Part shown: positions 18,096 to 26,905 of the stretch, in pieces | Layout of the letters: every line of letters begins with the position of its first letter | Position numbering within the stretch: position 1 is the stretch's first letter | NCBI GenBank assembly: GCA_947460875.1 | Contig: CANHGR010000009.1 | Location: 1-64,000, forward strand | Direction: 5' to 3' | DNA length: 64,000 bases | From: Sphingobacteriaceae bacterium | GTDB taxonomy: Bacteria; Bacteroidota; Bacteroidia; Sphingobacteriales; Sphingobacteriaceae | Notes under the pieces: generated by a model | Told to the model about the DNA's origin: nothing | Database searches by the model: none | Seen by the model: only the letters and a program-made list of their open reading frames with translations | Translations under genes and position numbers: made by a program

Positions 18096-18473
18096 TTAGC
18101 CAATATTATTCACGTAATAATATTTATAAACTGTTGTTTTTTGAATAGAAATTAGATTTGGACCAATAAACCTTATATCTGCGCCAGATAGTCTGCCTTG
18201 CTCAGGTACGTAGTTCTTTTTGAACTGTTCCAAAAGCTTAAACATTTCTTCCGCTTCCTCTAAATTGATCTTGTTCTCTTTTACGAAAAATAAAAACATA
18301 CGTTCTACTGAATTCCCAAAGTAACTTGTTAAAAGTTTTTCGGTTACAAAGCTCTTATACTCATCTCTGCTAACCAATGGATCATGCCGGGCGCTTTTGC
18401 CGAATGCTTTTTCTAACTCCCACAATACTTACATGATTTGCTCTTTTGCTCTCGTTAGTTCTCTAATGTCTAT
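18096..18473 (-). pseudogene. Remnant of a BlaI/MecI-family repressor
   Basis: The minus strand encodes the start of a BlaI-type protein (IDIRELTRAKEQIM), then an in-frame TAA, then VLWELEKAF. It jumps directly to GKSARHDPLVSRDEYKSF and the C-terminal dimerisation region (YFGNSVERMFLFFVKENKINLEEAEEMF). Family members have about 40-45 more residues between WELEKAF and the PLVSRDEY segment, holding the winged-helix recognition helix. The start codon position reads ATA (18471-18473). Three lesions (lost start, stop, internal deletion) make it non-functional as a repressor. A 109-residue product from the downstream in-frame part (18425 to 18096) is possible but would lack a DNA-binding domain. 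Confidence 0.8.
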
Positions 18474-18505
18474 GCGGTAAATTATTGTTTTATTCAAAAA
18501 AATAT

Positions 18506-18552
18506 AACTAAAAACTTAGTTTGACAATGGTTAAAAAAAACTAAACTAAGTT
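18506..18552. promoter_or_regulatory. Operator-like dyads upstream of the BlaI remnant
   Basis: AACTAA-AAAC-TTAGTT (18506-18521) is a perfect 6-bp dyad. A wider 10-bp dyad pairs AACTTAGTTT (18513-18522) with AAACTAAGTT (18543-18552). They lie about 35-80 bases before the lost start of the BlaI-like gene, where such repressors usually bind their own promoter. Function is inferred from position only. Confidence 0.5.
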
Positions 18553-18679
18553 TTCGCGGGTGGGCCTAAGCCAATCCATGTGCGATATCTCTGATGCTGG
18601 CGTTGCTGCCGATTTTCGAATGATAGAAACAATTTTATTATCCATGTCCGAGACTCTTGCCGGTCGCGAGACTTGGACT

Positions 18680-19099
18680 TTATATTGGATTAAAAGAGAT
18701 TGGAATGATGCAAGAAACTCTGACGAGAACTTTTTTATCTTGATAACCGGGTTTCCATTTTGGACTATTCTTAATTAATCGAATCGCTTCCTCGTCTAAG
18801 CCATAACCCAAACCTTCTACGAGGGTAACGTTGCTTATATCGCCACTTTTCTCAATAATAAAGCTAACGTAAACCTTTCCGGAAATTTTATTTTTTAAAG
18901 CATTTTCAGGATAACGCAAATTATGGGAAAGATAAAAGGCCCAGGTTTCACCTTTGAACTGAGGTTTGATTTTTACTTTGTCATAATCGACAAGCTCTTC
19001 AATTTCTGTATTTTGAATAGAATTTGGACTTTTTTGCTGCGCTAAAGCACTAAGCATAAAATTAAGAAGTATGAATATTAAAAGGCTTATTTTTTTCAT
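18680..19099 (-). CDS. Secreted single-domain TonB-like protein
   Basis: The protein has 139 residues. Residues 1-20 are a signal peptide ending in LSALAQQ. The rest is a TonB C-terminal domain: NLRYPENALKNKISGKVYVSF, then GLGYGLDEEAIRLIKNSPKWKPG and VRVSCIIPISF. It lacks a proline-rich spacer and a lasting membrane anchor. In Bacteroidota such domains are also found attached to BlaR1-type sensors, so its position beside a BlaI remnant may mean it was once part of that module. It appears intact, while its neighbours on both sides are broken. Confidence 0.7.
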   Translation of the reverse strand: MKKISLLIFILLNFMLSALAQQKSPNSIQNTEIEELVDYDKVKIKPQFKGETWAFYLSHNLRYPENALKNKISGKVYVSFIIEKSGDISNVTLVEGLGYGLDEEAIRLIKNSPKWKPGYQDKKVLVRVSCIIPISFNPI

Positions 19100-19167
19100 A
19101 TCTTAAACTTATAACTTTTCTTATTACGTAGCAATTAAAATGTAAGCTTGGGCGGTAACTTTGTCCC

Positions 19168-19338
19168 TTAAAATATGCTTATAAAAGTTTTATTTAGTGT
19201 TGGCATAGTAAAACTACTGCTCAGGTTATCTTTTTGAATCTCCCGCGCAGGTTTACTAAGTTGAAAAATGCTGATAAAAATAATCACGGGGATTAAAAGA
19301 AGTATACACGGTGAAGCAGGTTTGTTTCGTTTTTTCAT
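19168..19338 (-). CDS. Possible small single-helix membrane peptide
   Basis: A 56-residue frame starts MKKRNKPASPC, has one hydrophobic helix (about residues 12-27) and a polar tail. An in-frame start at 19356 would add six residues. It lies within a patch of pseudogenes and may itself be a fragment. I recognise no family. Confidence 0.25.
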   Translation of the reverse strand: MKKRNKPASPCILLLIPVIIFISIFQLSKPAREIQKDNLSSSFTMPTLNKTFISIF

Positions 19339-19469
19339 GTTCTCTTCTTTTGGCATTCAAATCAACATTAACTTTTTTAGCTCTTAAAATATACTAGACT
19401 AACTGCCGTCACTCCTAGATGAAATGCCCTTTCAAACGTACTAACCGACGGTAGTATCGTTAGATTTAT

Positions 19470-20178
19470 AATATCACACGTTGCATTGTTGTAGACGATG
19501 AGCTGCTCGCTTTGGACATTCTTGTGGCCTAGATTTCCAAGGTGCCAACACTTGATCTTGTTAAAGCAACAACAAGCGCGTTTGAATTATTAGCCCTTGG
19601 ACAGAATGGGAAGGCAGATCTCGTTTTTCTTGATGTGCAAATGCCCAAGTTGACGGGTATTCAGTTTGTTGAAATTATTAACGGAAAATCTAATATTAAC
19701 GACAGCCTATCCTCAATATGCTCTTGAAGGGTATGATTTGGATGTTTCTGACTATCTAATAAAATCCATAGCATTTGATAGGTTTTATGAGGCAGTCGAA
19801 AAAGTCGAAATTGCTTTAAAAGGGCCACAAACAAATCGACAAGACAATTCGCAGATTTTAAAAAGTAGTAATGACTTCATCTTTGTAAAGACCAAGCATA
19901 AAATCTAGAAAGTATACGTAAACGACATCCTTTACATCGATGGTTTAAAAGATTGTATATCAATATTTACTCCAGCAGAGCCTATCATTATACCCCAAAA
20001 TATGAAAAAGATGGAAGAAATTTTATCGCCTTCGCAGTTCATACGCGTTCATAAATCGTACATCGTTGTGGTCGATAAGACAGAATCAATTGAACGTAGC
20101 CTGATTTTGATTGGCGATAAAGTAATCCCGATCGGGTAGACTCACAGGGATCATTTTTTTAAAATGATTGAAAATTAG
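19470..20178 (+). pseudogene. Broken LytTR-type response regulator
   Basis: Joined across frames, the translation is a LytR/AlgR-family regulator. The receiver has CIVVDDELLALDIL, the phosphoacceptor loop LVFLDVQMPKLTGIQF and the beta-4/5 region LTTAYPQYALEGYDLDVSDYLIKS. The LytTR DNA-binding domain has FIFVKTKHKI, YVNDILYIDGLKDC and FIRVHKSYIV. It is broken by TAG at 19530-19532, a frameshift near 19690-19700, TAG at 19906-19908 and TAG at 20137-20139; the final TAG is at 20176-20178. The start codon is also lost (AAT at 19470). No sensor kinase partner is adjacent. The domain order and total length match an intact regulator of about 235 residues. Confidence 0.85.
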
Positions 20179-20183
20179 CCTCT

Positions 20184-20921
20184 CTAAGGCTTGGCTAACG
20201 CGATTTGAATTCTTTTTTCGCATTCTGCGACGAGCTGCTCAACCGGGCTATCTTTGGCTTCTAATGGTTGTAAGACAGTCCAGGTAATTTTGTCGCCGAA
20301 GCTTAGGGGAAACATTCCATAACGAGTAAGCTTCCATGAGCCGTCGATGCATATTGGAACGATAAGTGCATGCGGCACTTTTTTAAGTATAGTTGCGATT
20401 CCGCCAACTGCAAAGGACTTCAAGTCCCCGTCTTTAGATCTTGTTCCTTCAGGAAATATCACGGTCGACCAGTTTCTTTCATTCATCCGTTTTGCTAAGC
20501 CCAAGATTTCTGCAACCGCCTGTTTGCTGTCTTTTCGATCTATATTTGCACCGCCGCCATATTTAAGGTTTATAGAGACGCTAGGTATTCCTCTGGTTAG
20601 TTCGATTTTAGAAATAAACTTTGCATGATATCTGCGTAAATACCAAATTAGCGGTGGTACATCATACATACTTTGATGATTTGCAACAAAAATAATAGGC
20701 CGATTGACCGGGAGATCCTGACTATTGCTAAACCTTACTCTGGCCCCCACTAAATGATAGGTTAGAACAAGTAAGAGATTCATAAAGTCTACAACACGTT
20801 TATGCATGGAATATCCGCCGTATTTTACAGATAACCATTGAATGGGATGGAAGACTGTCAATATTATTCCGAAGCCGATGTAGTGCACCGGCGATGTTAA
20901 GTACCCTAGAATTTTCTTCAT
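20184..20921 (-). CDS. plsC: 1-acyl-sn-glycerol-3-phosphate acyltransferase
   Basis: The product has 245 residues. Acyltransferase block I is NHQSMYD near residue 82 (the catalytic His and Asp of the HX4D motif) and block III is FPEGTRSKDGD near residue 157. Two N-terminal hydrophobic stretches place it at the membrane. It acylates lysophosphatidate to phosphatidate in phospholipid synthesis. Its start overlaps the end of the NUDIX gene by four bases, which suggests translational coupling. Confidence 0.92.
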   Translation of the reverse strand: MKKILGYLTSPVHYIGFGIILTVFHPIQWLSVKYGGYSMHKRVVDFMNLLLVLTYHLVGARVRFSNSQDLPVNRPIIFVANHQSMYDVPPLIWYLRRYHAKFISKIELTRGIPSVSINLKYGGGANIDRKDSKQAVAEILGLAKRMNERNWSTVIFPEGTRSKDGDLKSFAVGGIATILKKVPHALIVPICIDGSWKLTRYGMFPLSFGDKITWTVLQPLEAKDSPVEQLVAECEKRIQIALAKP

Positions 20922-21481
20922 AAGATTTGTTTTTGCTCCAGCATCAGTTTTATTTTAAGAATTGCAGCAACGCTTATTGAATCTGTAATTTTGCCAGAAA
21001 GAAGCAAGGTATAGGCTTCTTCAAATGGAAGTTTTAATATTCGAAGGTCCTCCGTTTCTTCGGGGTTGGATTCCCCTTCAATTAGGTCAGTTGCCAGATA
21101 AATAATCGCTAGCTCATCACTAACAGAATTAGAGAGGTGCATTTTCTGTATAATGGTCCATTTTCTGGCGATTAAGCCGGTTTCTTCTTTTAACTCCCTT
21201 TTTGCAGATTCTAAAGGATCTACGGCCAATAAGCCGCCGCCTTCAGGAATCTCCCAACTATACGTATTAAGGGGAAAGCGATATTGTCCGACCAACCAAG
21301 TATTGTGATCTTCGTCTAGCACGATGATTCCAATGGCTATGTTCTTGAAGTGAACAGTTCCATAAATCCCTTCGCCTCCCTTTGGATTTAATATTTGATG
21401 TTCAGTAACAGTAATCCATGGATTATCATATTTTTCTGAACTTGATAAAATTGTCCAGGGATTAACGTCCTGTTTATTCAT
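20918..21481 (-). CDS. NUDIX hydrolase, ADP-ribose pyrophosphatase-like
   Basis: The protein has 187 residues. The NUDIX box GGLLAVDPLESAKRELKEETGL (given as key residues G, E, R-E, E-E and G in correct spacing) spans about residues 83-105. The N-terminal beta strands and overall length match ADP-ribose pyrophosphatases of the NudF type, which hydrolyse ADP-ribose to AMP and ribose 5-phosphate; the exact substrate is inferred. ATG 21481 (MNKQDVN) is preferred over an in-frame start at 21496, which would sit inside the T run of the metK terminator. It overlaps plsC by four bases. Confidence 0.88.
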   Translation of the reverse strand: MNKQDVNPWTILSSSEKYDNPWITVTEHQILNPKGGEGIYGTVHFKNIAIGIIVLDEDHNTWLVGQYRFPLNTYSWEIPEGGGLLAVDPLESAKRELKEETGLIARKWTIIQKMHLSNSVSDELAIIYLATDLIEGESNPEETEDLRILKLPFEEAYTLLLSGKITDSISVAAILKIKLMLEQKQIL

Positions 21482-21493
21482 CTTGCAAAATAA

Positions 21494-21525
21494 CAAAAAA
21501 AGCCTTTCCGATTACTCGGAAAGGC
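21494..21525 (-). terminator. Terminator after metK
   Basis: GCCTTTCCGA and TCGGAAAGGC form a perfect 10-bp stem around a 4-base loop. On the minus strand it is followed by TTTTTTT. The NUDIX start codon lies only 12 bases beyond the T run. Confidence 0.9.
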
Positions 21526-21547
21526 TCTGTAAACTTATTATAGTATG

Positions 21548-22801
21548 CTACTTAATGTTAAATGCGGCTTTAATTTTGTCAACGAAATCAAGTTTTTCCC
21601 AAGTGAAAAGCTCTACTTCAACAGTTTTCCTCTCTCCATTTGCACCCTCGAATACTTTTGTAACAACCTCGTTCTTACGTCCCATATGTCCGTAAGCTGC
21701 CGTTTCAGAATAGATTGGGTTTCTTAATTTTAATTGGGTTTCGATTCCATAGGGAGTAAGGTCGAAAATTTCCACTACTTTCTGCGCAATCTCGCCATCA
21801 GTCATGTTCACTGTCTTTCCCGTTGTACTTACAAATACCCCCATTGGGTCTTTAACTCCAATCGCATAAGAGACCTGCACTAGGATTTCAGAAGCAACAC
21901 CTGCAGCGACTAAGTTTTTTGCGATGTGACGAGTAGCGTATGCGGCAGAGCGGTCAACTTTTGAAGGATCTTTTCCTGAGAAAGCACCGCCGCCATGAGC
22001 ACCTTTTCCACCATAAGTATCTACGATGATTTTTCTGCCTGTTAGGCCCGTATCGCCATGAGGTCCACCGATTACAAATTTCCCGGTAGGGTTGATATGA
22101 TATTTAATGCTATCTGTAAATAATTTTTGAAGCTCAGGTGTTAGATGAGCCTTTACACGTGGAATAAGAATGGCAATGATGTCCTTCTTAATCTTGTCTT
22201 GCATTGCTTTTTCAGTATCGAAATCATCATGTTGTGTAGATACGACGATAGCTTCAATACGAATCGGTCTGTGATCATCACTATATTCAATTGTTACCTG
22301 AGATTTTGCATCCGGACGTAAATACGGAATATCCTTATTTTCGCGACGTAATACAGCAAGTTCTAGTAGAATTTTGTGGGCCAAATCTAATGCCAAAGGC
22401 ATATAGTTAGCCGTTTCGTTTGTGGCATAACCAAACATCATCCCTTGATCGCCCGCCCCCTGCTCTTGTTTCTCCTTACGATCAACGCCCTGATTAATAT
22501 CAGCCGACTGTTCATGAATTGCTGATAACACTCCGCAGGAGTTGGCTTCAAACATATATTCCGATTTTGTGTACCCGATCTTACGGATGACGTCGCGGGT
22601 AATTCTCTGTACATCGAGGTAAGATGTCGATTTAACTTCTCCTGCGAGGATAACTTGTCCAGTCGTCACAAGGGTTTCACAGGCTACTTTTGAATCGGTA
22701 TCCCAAGCAAGAAAATTATCAATAAGAGCATCAGATATTTGATCTGCTACTTTATCCGGGTGTCCTTCTGATACAGATTCTGAAGTAAATAAATAAGGCA
22801 T
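21548..22801 (-). CDS. metK: S-adenosylmethionine synthase
   Basis: The product has 417 residues and makes S-adenosylmethionine from methionine and ATP. Signature motifs are present: [17 protein letters not shown] at the N-terminus, [12 protein letters not shown] near residue 117, and [19 protein letters not shown] near residue 270. It supplies the methyl donor for cellular methyltransferases, several of which lie in the glycan cluster at the far end of this window. I looked for a SAM riboswitch in the leader and saw none. Confidence 0.96.
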   Translation of the reverse strand: MPYLFTSESVSEGHPDKVADQISDALIDNFLAWDTDSKVACETLVTTGQVILAGEVKSTSYLDVQRITRDVIRKIGYTKSEYMFEANSCGVLSAIHEQSADINQGVDRKEKQEQGAGDQGMMFGYATNETANYMPLALDLAHKILLELAVLRRENKDIPYLRPDAKSQVTIEYSDDHRPIRIEAIVVSTQHDDFDTEKAMQDKIKKDIIAILIPRVKAHLTPELQKLFTDSIKYHINPTGKFVIGGPHGDTGLTGRKIIVDTYGGKGAHGGGAFSGKDPSKVDRSAAYATRHIAKNLVAAGVASEILVQVSYAIGVKDPMGVFVSTTGKTVNMTDGEIAQKVVEIFDLTPYGIETQLKLRNPIYSETAAYGHMGRKNEVVTKVFEGANGERKTVEVELFTWEKLDFVDKIKAAFNIK

Positions 22802-22993
22802 AGAAAACTAAGTTTAGATAAAGAAATTGTTGAACTCGGATAACGTAAGTCTGATTGCAGTCTAGAGATTGTATTTAGCAATTTTTTGGCGTGGTTGCAA
22901 TCAAAGCAAATCAATCCACCTGTCGTACGCCAAAACTACAATAATTTTCATATTCCGGAAAATTTACGAGTACTTTGCGGAAATTTATCTCCA

Positions 22994-23866
22994 TTGAAAA
23001 AGAGCATTTTATTCATAGTCAACCCCATATCGGGGGGGAAAGATAAAACGGGGTTCCCGAAATTGGTTGAACAGCATTTAGATAAAAATAAGTTCGACGT
23101 TGAGTATGTCTATACCGAAGCTGAAGGGCATGCTAAGTCGATTGCTGCCGGAGCAGTAGCAAATAATACCGATATAATAGTTTCTGTGGGTGGAGACGGC
23201 ACCATGAATGAGATCGCTTCCGCTGTCGAAGGATCAGGCAAAATAATTGGAATTGTGCCATATGGTTCCGGTAATGGCCTTGCGCGTTCCCTAGGTATAC
23301 CAATGAACTTAAAACAAGCCGTGCGTAGGTTTAATAATTCCAGTCAGGATACGATTGACTCTGGTGTTTTAAATGGGAGAAAATTTTTTAATATGGCCGG
23401 AATGGGATTTGACGCTACAATAAGTACGCGCTTTGCCGAAGATAAAACGAGAGGACTGATAGGCTACGTAAAGACAACTTTGCAAGAAATATCAAATTAT
23501 AAACCCCAGAAATATAAAATTGAAGTAGACGGGAAATTACATGAATACGAAGCGTTTATGCTGAGTATTGCCAACTCTTCTCAATTTGGAAATAATGCGC
23601 ACATTGCGCCTTCTGCATCGGTTCGCGATGGCTTGCTTGACGTTTGTATCATCAAGCCTTTTCCGCTGTATCTTTTTCCAGTAATGGGGTACCATATGTT
23701 CAGCAACACTGCCGATAAGTCGCCTTATGTCGAGATAGTAAAGGGTAAAAAAATCCGAATTATTCGAGAACAGCCGGGGCCTGTACACGTTGATGGTGAA
23801 CCTTGTCAGATGGGCGAAGAGATCGCCATCGACGTAAAACCTTTGAGTCTAAATGTTTTAAAATAA
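22994..23866 (+). CDS. Diacylglycerol/sphingosine-type lipid kinase
   Basis: The protein has 290 residues. The catalytic motif SVGGDGTMNEIASAV and the PYGSGNGLARSLGI segment define the DAGK catalytic family (YegS/DgkB type), which phosphorylates lipid alcohols with ATP. The N-terminal FIVNPISGGK is the usual opening. I chose TTG 22994, since homologues start MKKSILFIVNP; the open frame upstream to 22886 adds 36 unlike residues and reaches into the metK promoter region. The lipid substrate cannot be read from sequence. Bacteroidota make sphingolipids, so a sphingoid base is possible. Confidence 0.85.
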   Translation: MKKSILFIVNPISGGKDKTGFPKLVEQHLDKNKFDVEYVYTEAEGHAKSIAAGAVANNTDIIVSVGGDGTMNEIASAVEGSGKIIGIVPYGSGNGLARSLGIPMNLKQAVRRFNNSSQDTIDSGVLNGRKFFNMAGMGFDATISTRFAEDKTRGLIGYVKTTLQEISNYKPQKYKIEVDGKLHEYEAFMLSIANSSQFGNNAHIAPSASVRDGLLDVCIIKPFPLYLFPVMGYHMFSNTADKSPYVEIVKGKKIRIIREQPGPVHVDGEPCQMGEEIAIDVKPLSLNVLK

Positions 23867-23991
23867 ATATATACCTATATTAATATATAATAAGCTATTG
23901 CTGGTTGCGTTGGATAATTTGTTTCCAAATGCATTAAATACATTCTTCGGTTTGCATGATTATTACTGACTGTTATAAATCATTTAATTTG

Positions 23992-25425
23992 ATGAAAGGC
24001 CTTTTAAGTCTCATTTTAGCTATTTTTTTTTCTGTCAATTTCTGTGAAGCTCAAATCAGGATAACTCCAACAAATATTGACGATTGGATTAAGAAGAATT
24101 TCAGCGGACAAGGCGTTATCATCGGAAAGGTGAAACATTCAGGCAATCAGTTATCTATGGCTTCGTTCACGAGTTCGACGAACGTGTTACAAATCCCAAA
24201 GGGACTCATACTGTCAACCGGCACCGCGCAAGGATCCTCCGGGGTAAATAACCAATATAATCGTACGAGGGCATTTGGGGACATGAAATTTCCTGAAACC
24301 GACGCCGATATTTCCAAAATAATACCTGAAAAGCTTTATGATATAAGCATCATCGAATTTGATTTTGTACCCCTTGCAAATAGTTTGCAATTCACTTACC
24401 AATTTGGCTCAGATGAATATCCTGAATACGTCGGTACAGTATATAATGATGTTTTTGCGTTTTTCATATCCGACGATACCTCCGTGAAGAATATTGCTCT
24501 TATACCCAGTAGCAGTACTCCGGTTAGTATTAATACCGTGAATCACAAAACAAACTCAGAATTCTTTTTAGATAACAATGTTTTTTCTGAAACCGTTATA
24601 AAAAGACAAATTCCTCTAACAACAAACACACGTAAAAGGGGCTTTTTGGGTAGTATACTATATGGTATCAAGTCTTTTTTTACACCCAAACAGATAGAGG
24701 CCGCAGATCGTGTGATCATTCGGCCAGATCCGACACTGCTTAAAAAAGTTAATCAATCCTTGTATCGAAACCTGCAATATGACGGCATCACTAAAAAGCT
24801 AGTCGCCCAAGCCTATGTCGAGCCCTATAAAAAATATCATCTTAAAATTGTTATCGCAGATGTCTCTGATAATATTTATGATTCGGGGGTTTTTATTGAA
24901 GATGGAAGTCTAACTTCAAAAAAAGATGCCTTGCAGCCGGGTTTTGTTAACTACCCTGACTATAGTAAGGTCGTAGATCCCCTTCTTATCCTTGAGGGAA
25001 AAAAATTAGAAGATATTATTCCTTTAGGCTTCAGAGAAAATCAATTGGCGCAGGAACGTCGGGCAGAGATAGAAAAGCTTGCTGAGGCAAACGAAATAAT
25101 CTATTTTGATTTCGACAAGTCAGACATAACTTCAATAGAGCTAAACAAAATAAAGCGAATTGCTGAAATATACTCAAAAATTAAAGACGAATATAATATT
25201 AGAATTGCTGGTCACACCGATAGCGTTGGCGCGTTAGATTATAATTTTGACCTTTCGAAAAGGAGAAATCAGGCTGTTATCGAAGCTTTAAAAGAACTAA
25301 TTAAAGATGAAGTAAAAATTTTGAGTAGTACCGAGAAAGCCTACCTTCAACCTGCCGCCGATAATAAAACAGATGATGGCAGGATGAGAAACCGCCGAGT
25401 TGAAATAATTTTTGTAAAGAAATAA
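23992..25425 (+). CDS. Choice-of-anchor L and OmpA fusion protein
   Basis: The protein has 477 residues. Residues 1-20 are a signal peptide (MKGLLSLILAIFFSVNFCEA). Residues about 25-300 are a choice-of-anchor L domain (LILSTGTAQG, EFDFVPLANSLQFTYQFGSDEYPEY, AFFISDD). Residues about 375-477 are an OmpA domain that binds peptidoglycan (IYFDFDKSDI, IAGHTDSVGALDYNFDLSKRR, RNRRVEI). This pairing suggests an envelope protein tied to the cell wall with an exposed beta domain. I chose ATG 23992, which sits directly at the signal peptide. It overlaps the SUI1-like gene by one base (TAATG). Confidence 0.85.
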   Translation: MKGLLSLILAIFFSVNFCEAQIRITPTNIDDWIKKNFSGQGVIIGKVKHSGNQLSMASFTSSTNVLQIPKGLILSTGTAQGSSGVNNQYNRTRAFGDMKFPETDADISKIIPEKLYDISIIEFDFVPLANSLQFTYQFGSDEYPEYVGTVYNDVFAFFISDDTSVKNIALIPSSSTPVSINTVNHKTNSEFFLDNNVFSETVIKRQIPLTTNTRKRGFLGSILYGIKSFFTPKQIEAADRVIIRPDPTLLKKVNQSLYRNLQYDGITKKLVAQAYVEPYKKYHLKIVIADVSDNIYDSGVFIEDGSLTSKKDALQPGFVNYPDYSKVVDPLLILEGKKLEDIIPLGFRENQLAQERRAEIEKLAEANEIIYFDFDKSDITSIELNKIKRIAEIYSKIKDEYNIRIAGHTDSVGALDYNFDLSKRRNQAVIEALKELIKDEVKILSSTEKAYLQPAADNKTDDGRMRNRRVEIIFVKK

Positions 25426-25778
25426 TGAGCGACAAGCGATCAAAGAAATTTAACAGCTTCGAAGGAATTGTGTTTTCTACAGCGCCTGATTACGTATTTG
25501 AAGATAATTCTTTGCAAGAAGAGTCCTCTCCAAGCCGGGTTCAAGATCTGAGGGTGCAATTAGATAAAAAGCGTCGAGCGGGCAAGGCTGTCACACTTAT
25601 TACAGGGTTTAATGGGAGTTTCGGCGACTTAGAAACTTTAGGAAGAAAGTTAAAACAGAAATGCGGGGTTGGAGGTTCGGCCAAAGACGGGGAAATACTA
25701 ATACAAGGAGATTTTAGAGAAAAAATATTAACTATATTAAAAGAGGAAGGATATAAGGTGAAACTGGCTGGCGGGTAA
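25425..25778 (+). CDS. SUI1/eIF1-family translation factor homologue
   Basis: The product has 117 residues. The C-terminal SUI1 domain reads VTLITGFNGSFGDLETLGRKLKQKCGVGGSAKDGEILIQGD, cited here as the span 65-105, with the conserved GCGG-like CGVGGSAK loop. The bacterial form (YciH) is thought to affect start-codon fidelity on the 30S subunit, but its role is poorly settled. It starts in the stop codon of the OmpA-type gene, so it is probably translated by coupling. Confidence 0.9.
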   Translation: MSDKRSKKFNSFEGIVFSTAPDYVFEDNSLQEESSPSRVQDLRVQLDKKRRAGKAVTLITGFNGSFGDLETLGRKLKQKCGVGGSAKDGEILIQGDFREKILTILKEEGYKVKLAGG

Positions 25779-26059
25779 CTTTAATAAATTTTATAAAAAA
25801 ACACATTTCCAACTTGTATTTTTTAGAAAAAATGTTTTTCATTGTAATTAATTCTGAAATTTCCACTATCATTATGCTCTAATGAGGATGCTGCTGAATA
25901 AGTAATGGAAATGATTTAATGTCGTAAATGTTTTTTTTTTAAAATAGTTTTTTATTTACACTAAAATTATATTTTTGTCCTCCTTGATTTTTATACATAG
26001 TAATAAACAAAGCAATTAAATACACAACTAAAATTAAACCCAAACTAAAACTTTAAAAA
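25779..26059. other. Leader region of the exbB operon
   Basis: About 280 AT-rich bases without a gene. A TATTTTTG box at 25970-25977 fits the -7 promoter element, but no TTG stands at the usual distance, so it is a weak candidate. I see no strong hairpin or repeat. Confidence 0.35.
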
Positions 26060-26887
26060 ATGGCAAACGCACCAAAACCAAAAACAGAGAAAAAAGAGGG
26101 CTCAGGTTCGAGCATTTTCGCAAGCTTAGCGATCGTTATTTGTATCCTTGTTGGTATCTTATTATGGAAATTTGTAGCAGGCGACCCGAGCAACTTCGAA
26201 GGCGGCGATGCTGAAAATGGTCACCCACTTCCAGGTAATTACTTCGGAATGGTTTATAAAGGGGGCTATGTAGTACCGGTTCTGGTAGGATTATTCTTAA
26301 TGGTTATCGTATTCTCTATAGAAAGATATTTTGTGATTAGTAAAGCGTCAGGAACTGGAAACGTTGATACGTTTGTAAAGAAAATCCAAAGCCTATTGGG
26401 TTCAGATAACTTAGATACAGCAATCTCAGAATGCGACAAGCAAAAAGGATCAGTTGCTAACGTGATTAAATCTGGCCTTAAGAAGTATAAGGAGATGGAA
26501 GCTGATACAAAGATGAACACCGAGCAAAAATGTCTTGCTATCCAAAAGGATATCGAAGAAGCAACAGCGCTTGAAATGCCTATGCTTGAGCAAAACCTAA
26601 CTGTAATTGCAACTTTGGTATCTATCGGTACATTGATGGGTCTATTAGGAACAGTAACAGGTATGATCAAAGCATTTGCGGCTTTATCAACAGCAGGTTC
26701 TCCGGATCAGGCTGCTCTAGCGAATGGTATCTCTGAAGCACTTATCAACACTGCAACAGGTATCTCAACTTCGGCGCTTGCCATCGTAATGTACAACATC
26801 TTCACTTCTAAAATTGATAAGCTTACTTATTCAATTGATGAAGCAGGTTTCTCTATTGTACAGACTTACGCAAGTACACACAAATAA
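26060..26887 (+). CDS. exbB: ExbB/TolQ-type proton channel subunit
   Basis: The protein has 275 residues with three transmembrane helices (about residues 20-40, 70-88 and 175-200, plus a fourth near 225-245). The MotA/TolQ/ExbB core is marked by LTVIATLVSIGTLMGLLGTVTGMIKAF and ISEALINTATGIS. With ExbD it converts the proton gradient into motion of TonB for transport through outer membrane receptors. An N-terminal extension with a first helix before residue 60 is common in this phylum. A terminator-like hairpin follows it inside the operon. Confidence 0.92.
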   Translation: MANAPKPKTEKKEGSGSSIFASLAIVICILVGILLWKFVAGDPSNFEGGDAENGHPLPGNYFGMVYKGGYVVPVLVGLFLMVIVFSIERYFVISKASGTGNVDTFVKKIQSLLGSDNLDTAISECDKQKGSVANVIKSGLKKYKEMEADTKMNTEQKCLAIQKDIEEATALEMPMLEQNLTVIATLVSIGTLMGLLGTVTGMIKAFAALSTAGSPDQAALANGISEALINTATGISTSALAIVMYNIFTSKIDKLTYSIDEAGFSIVQTYASTHK

Positions 26888-26905
26888 TTTTTGAAAAAAA
26901 AGATT

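Noticed and set aside
18560-18778. Plus-strand open frame before the TonB-domain gene
   Set aside because: It overlaps the end of the minus-strand TonB-domain protein and has no family features.
22802-22993. Possible SAM riboswitch upstream of metK
   Set aside because: I looked for the conserved stems and loops of SAM riboswitch classes on the minus strand and found no convincing fold.
22886-22993. Longer N-terminus of the lipid kinase
   Set aside because: The added 36 residues precede a typical N-terminus (KKSILFIVNPISGGK) and lie in what should be the shared promoter region with metK.
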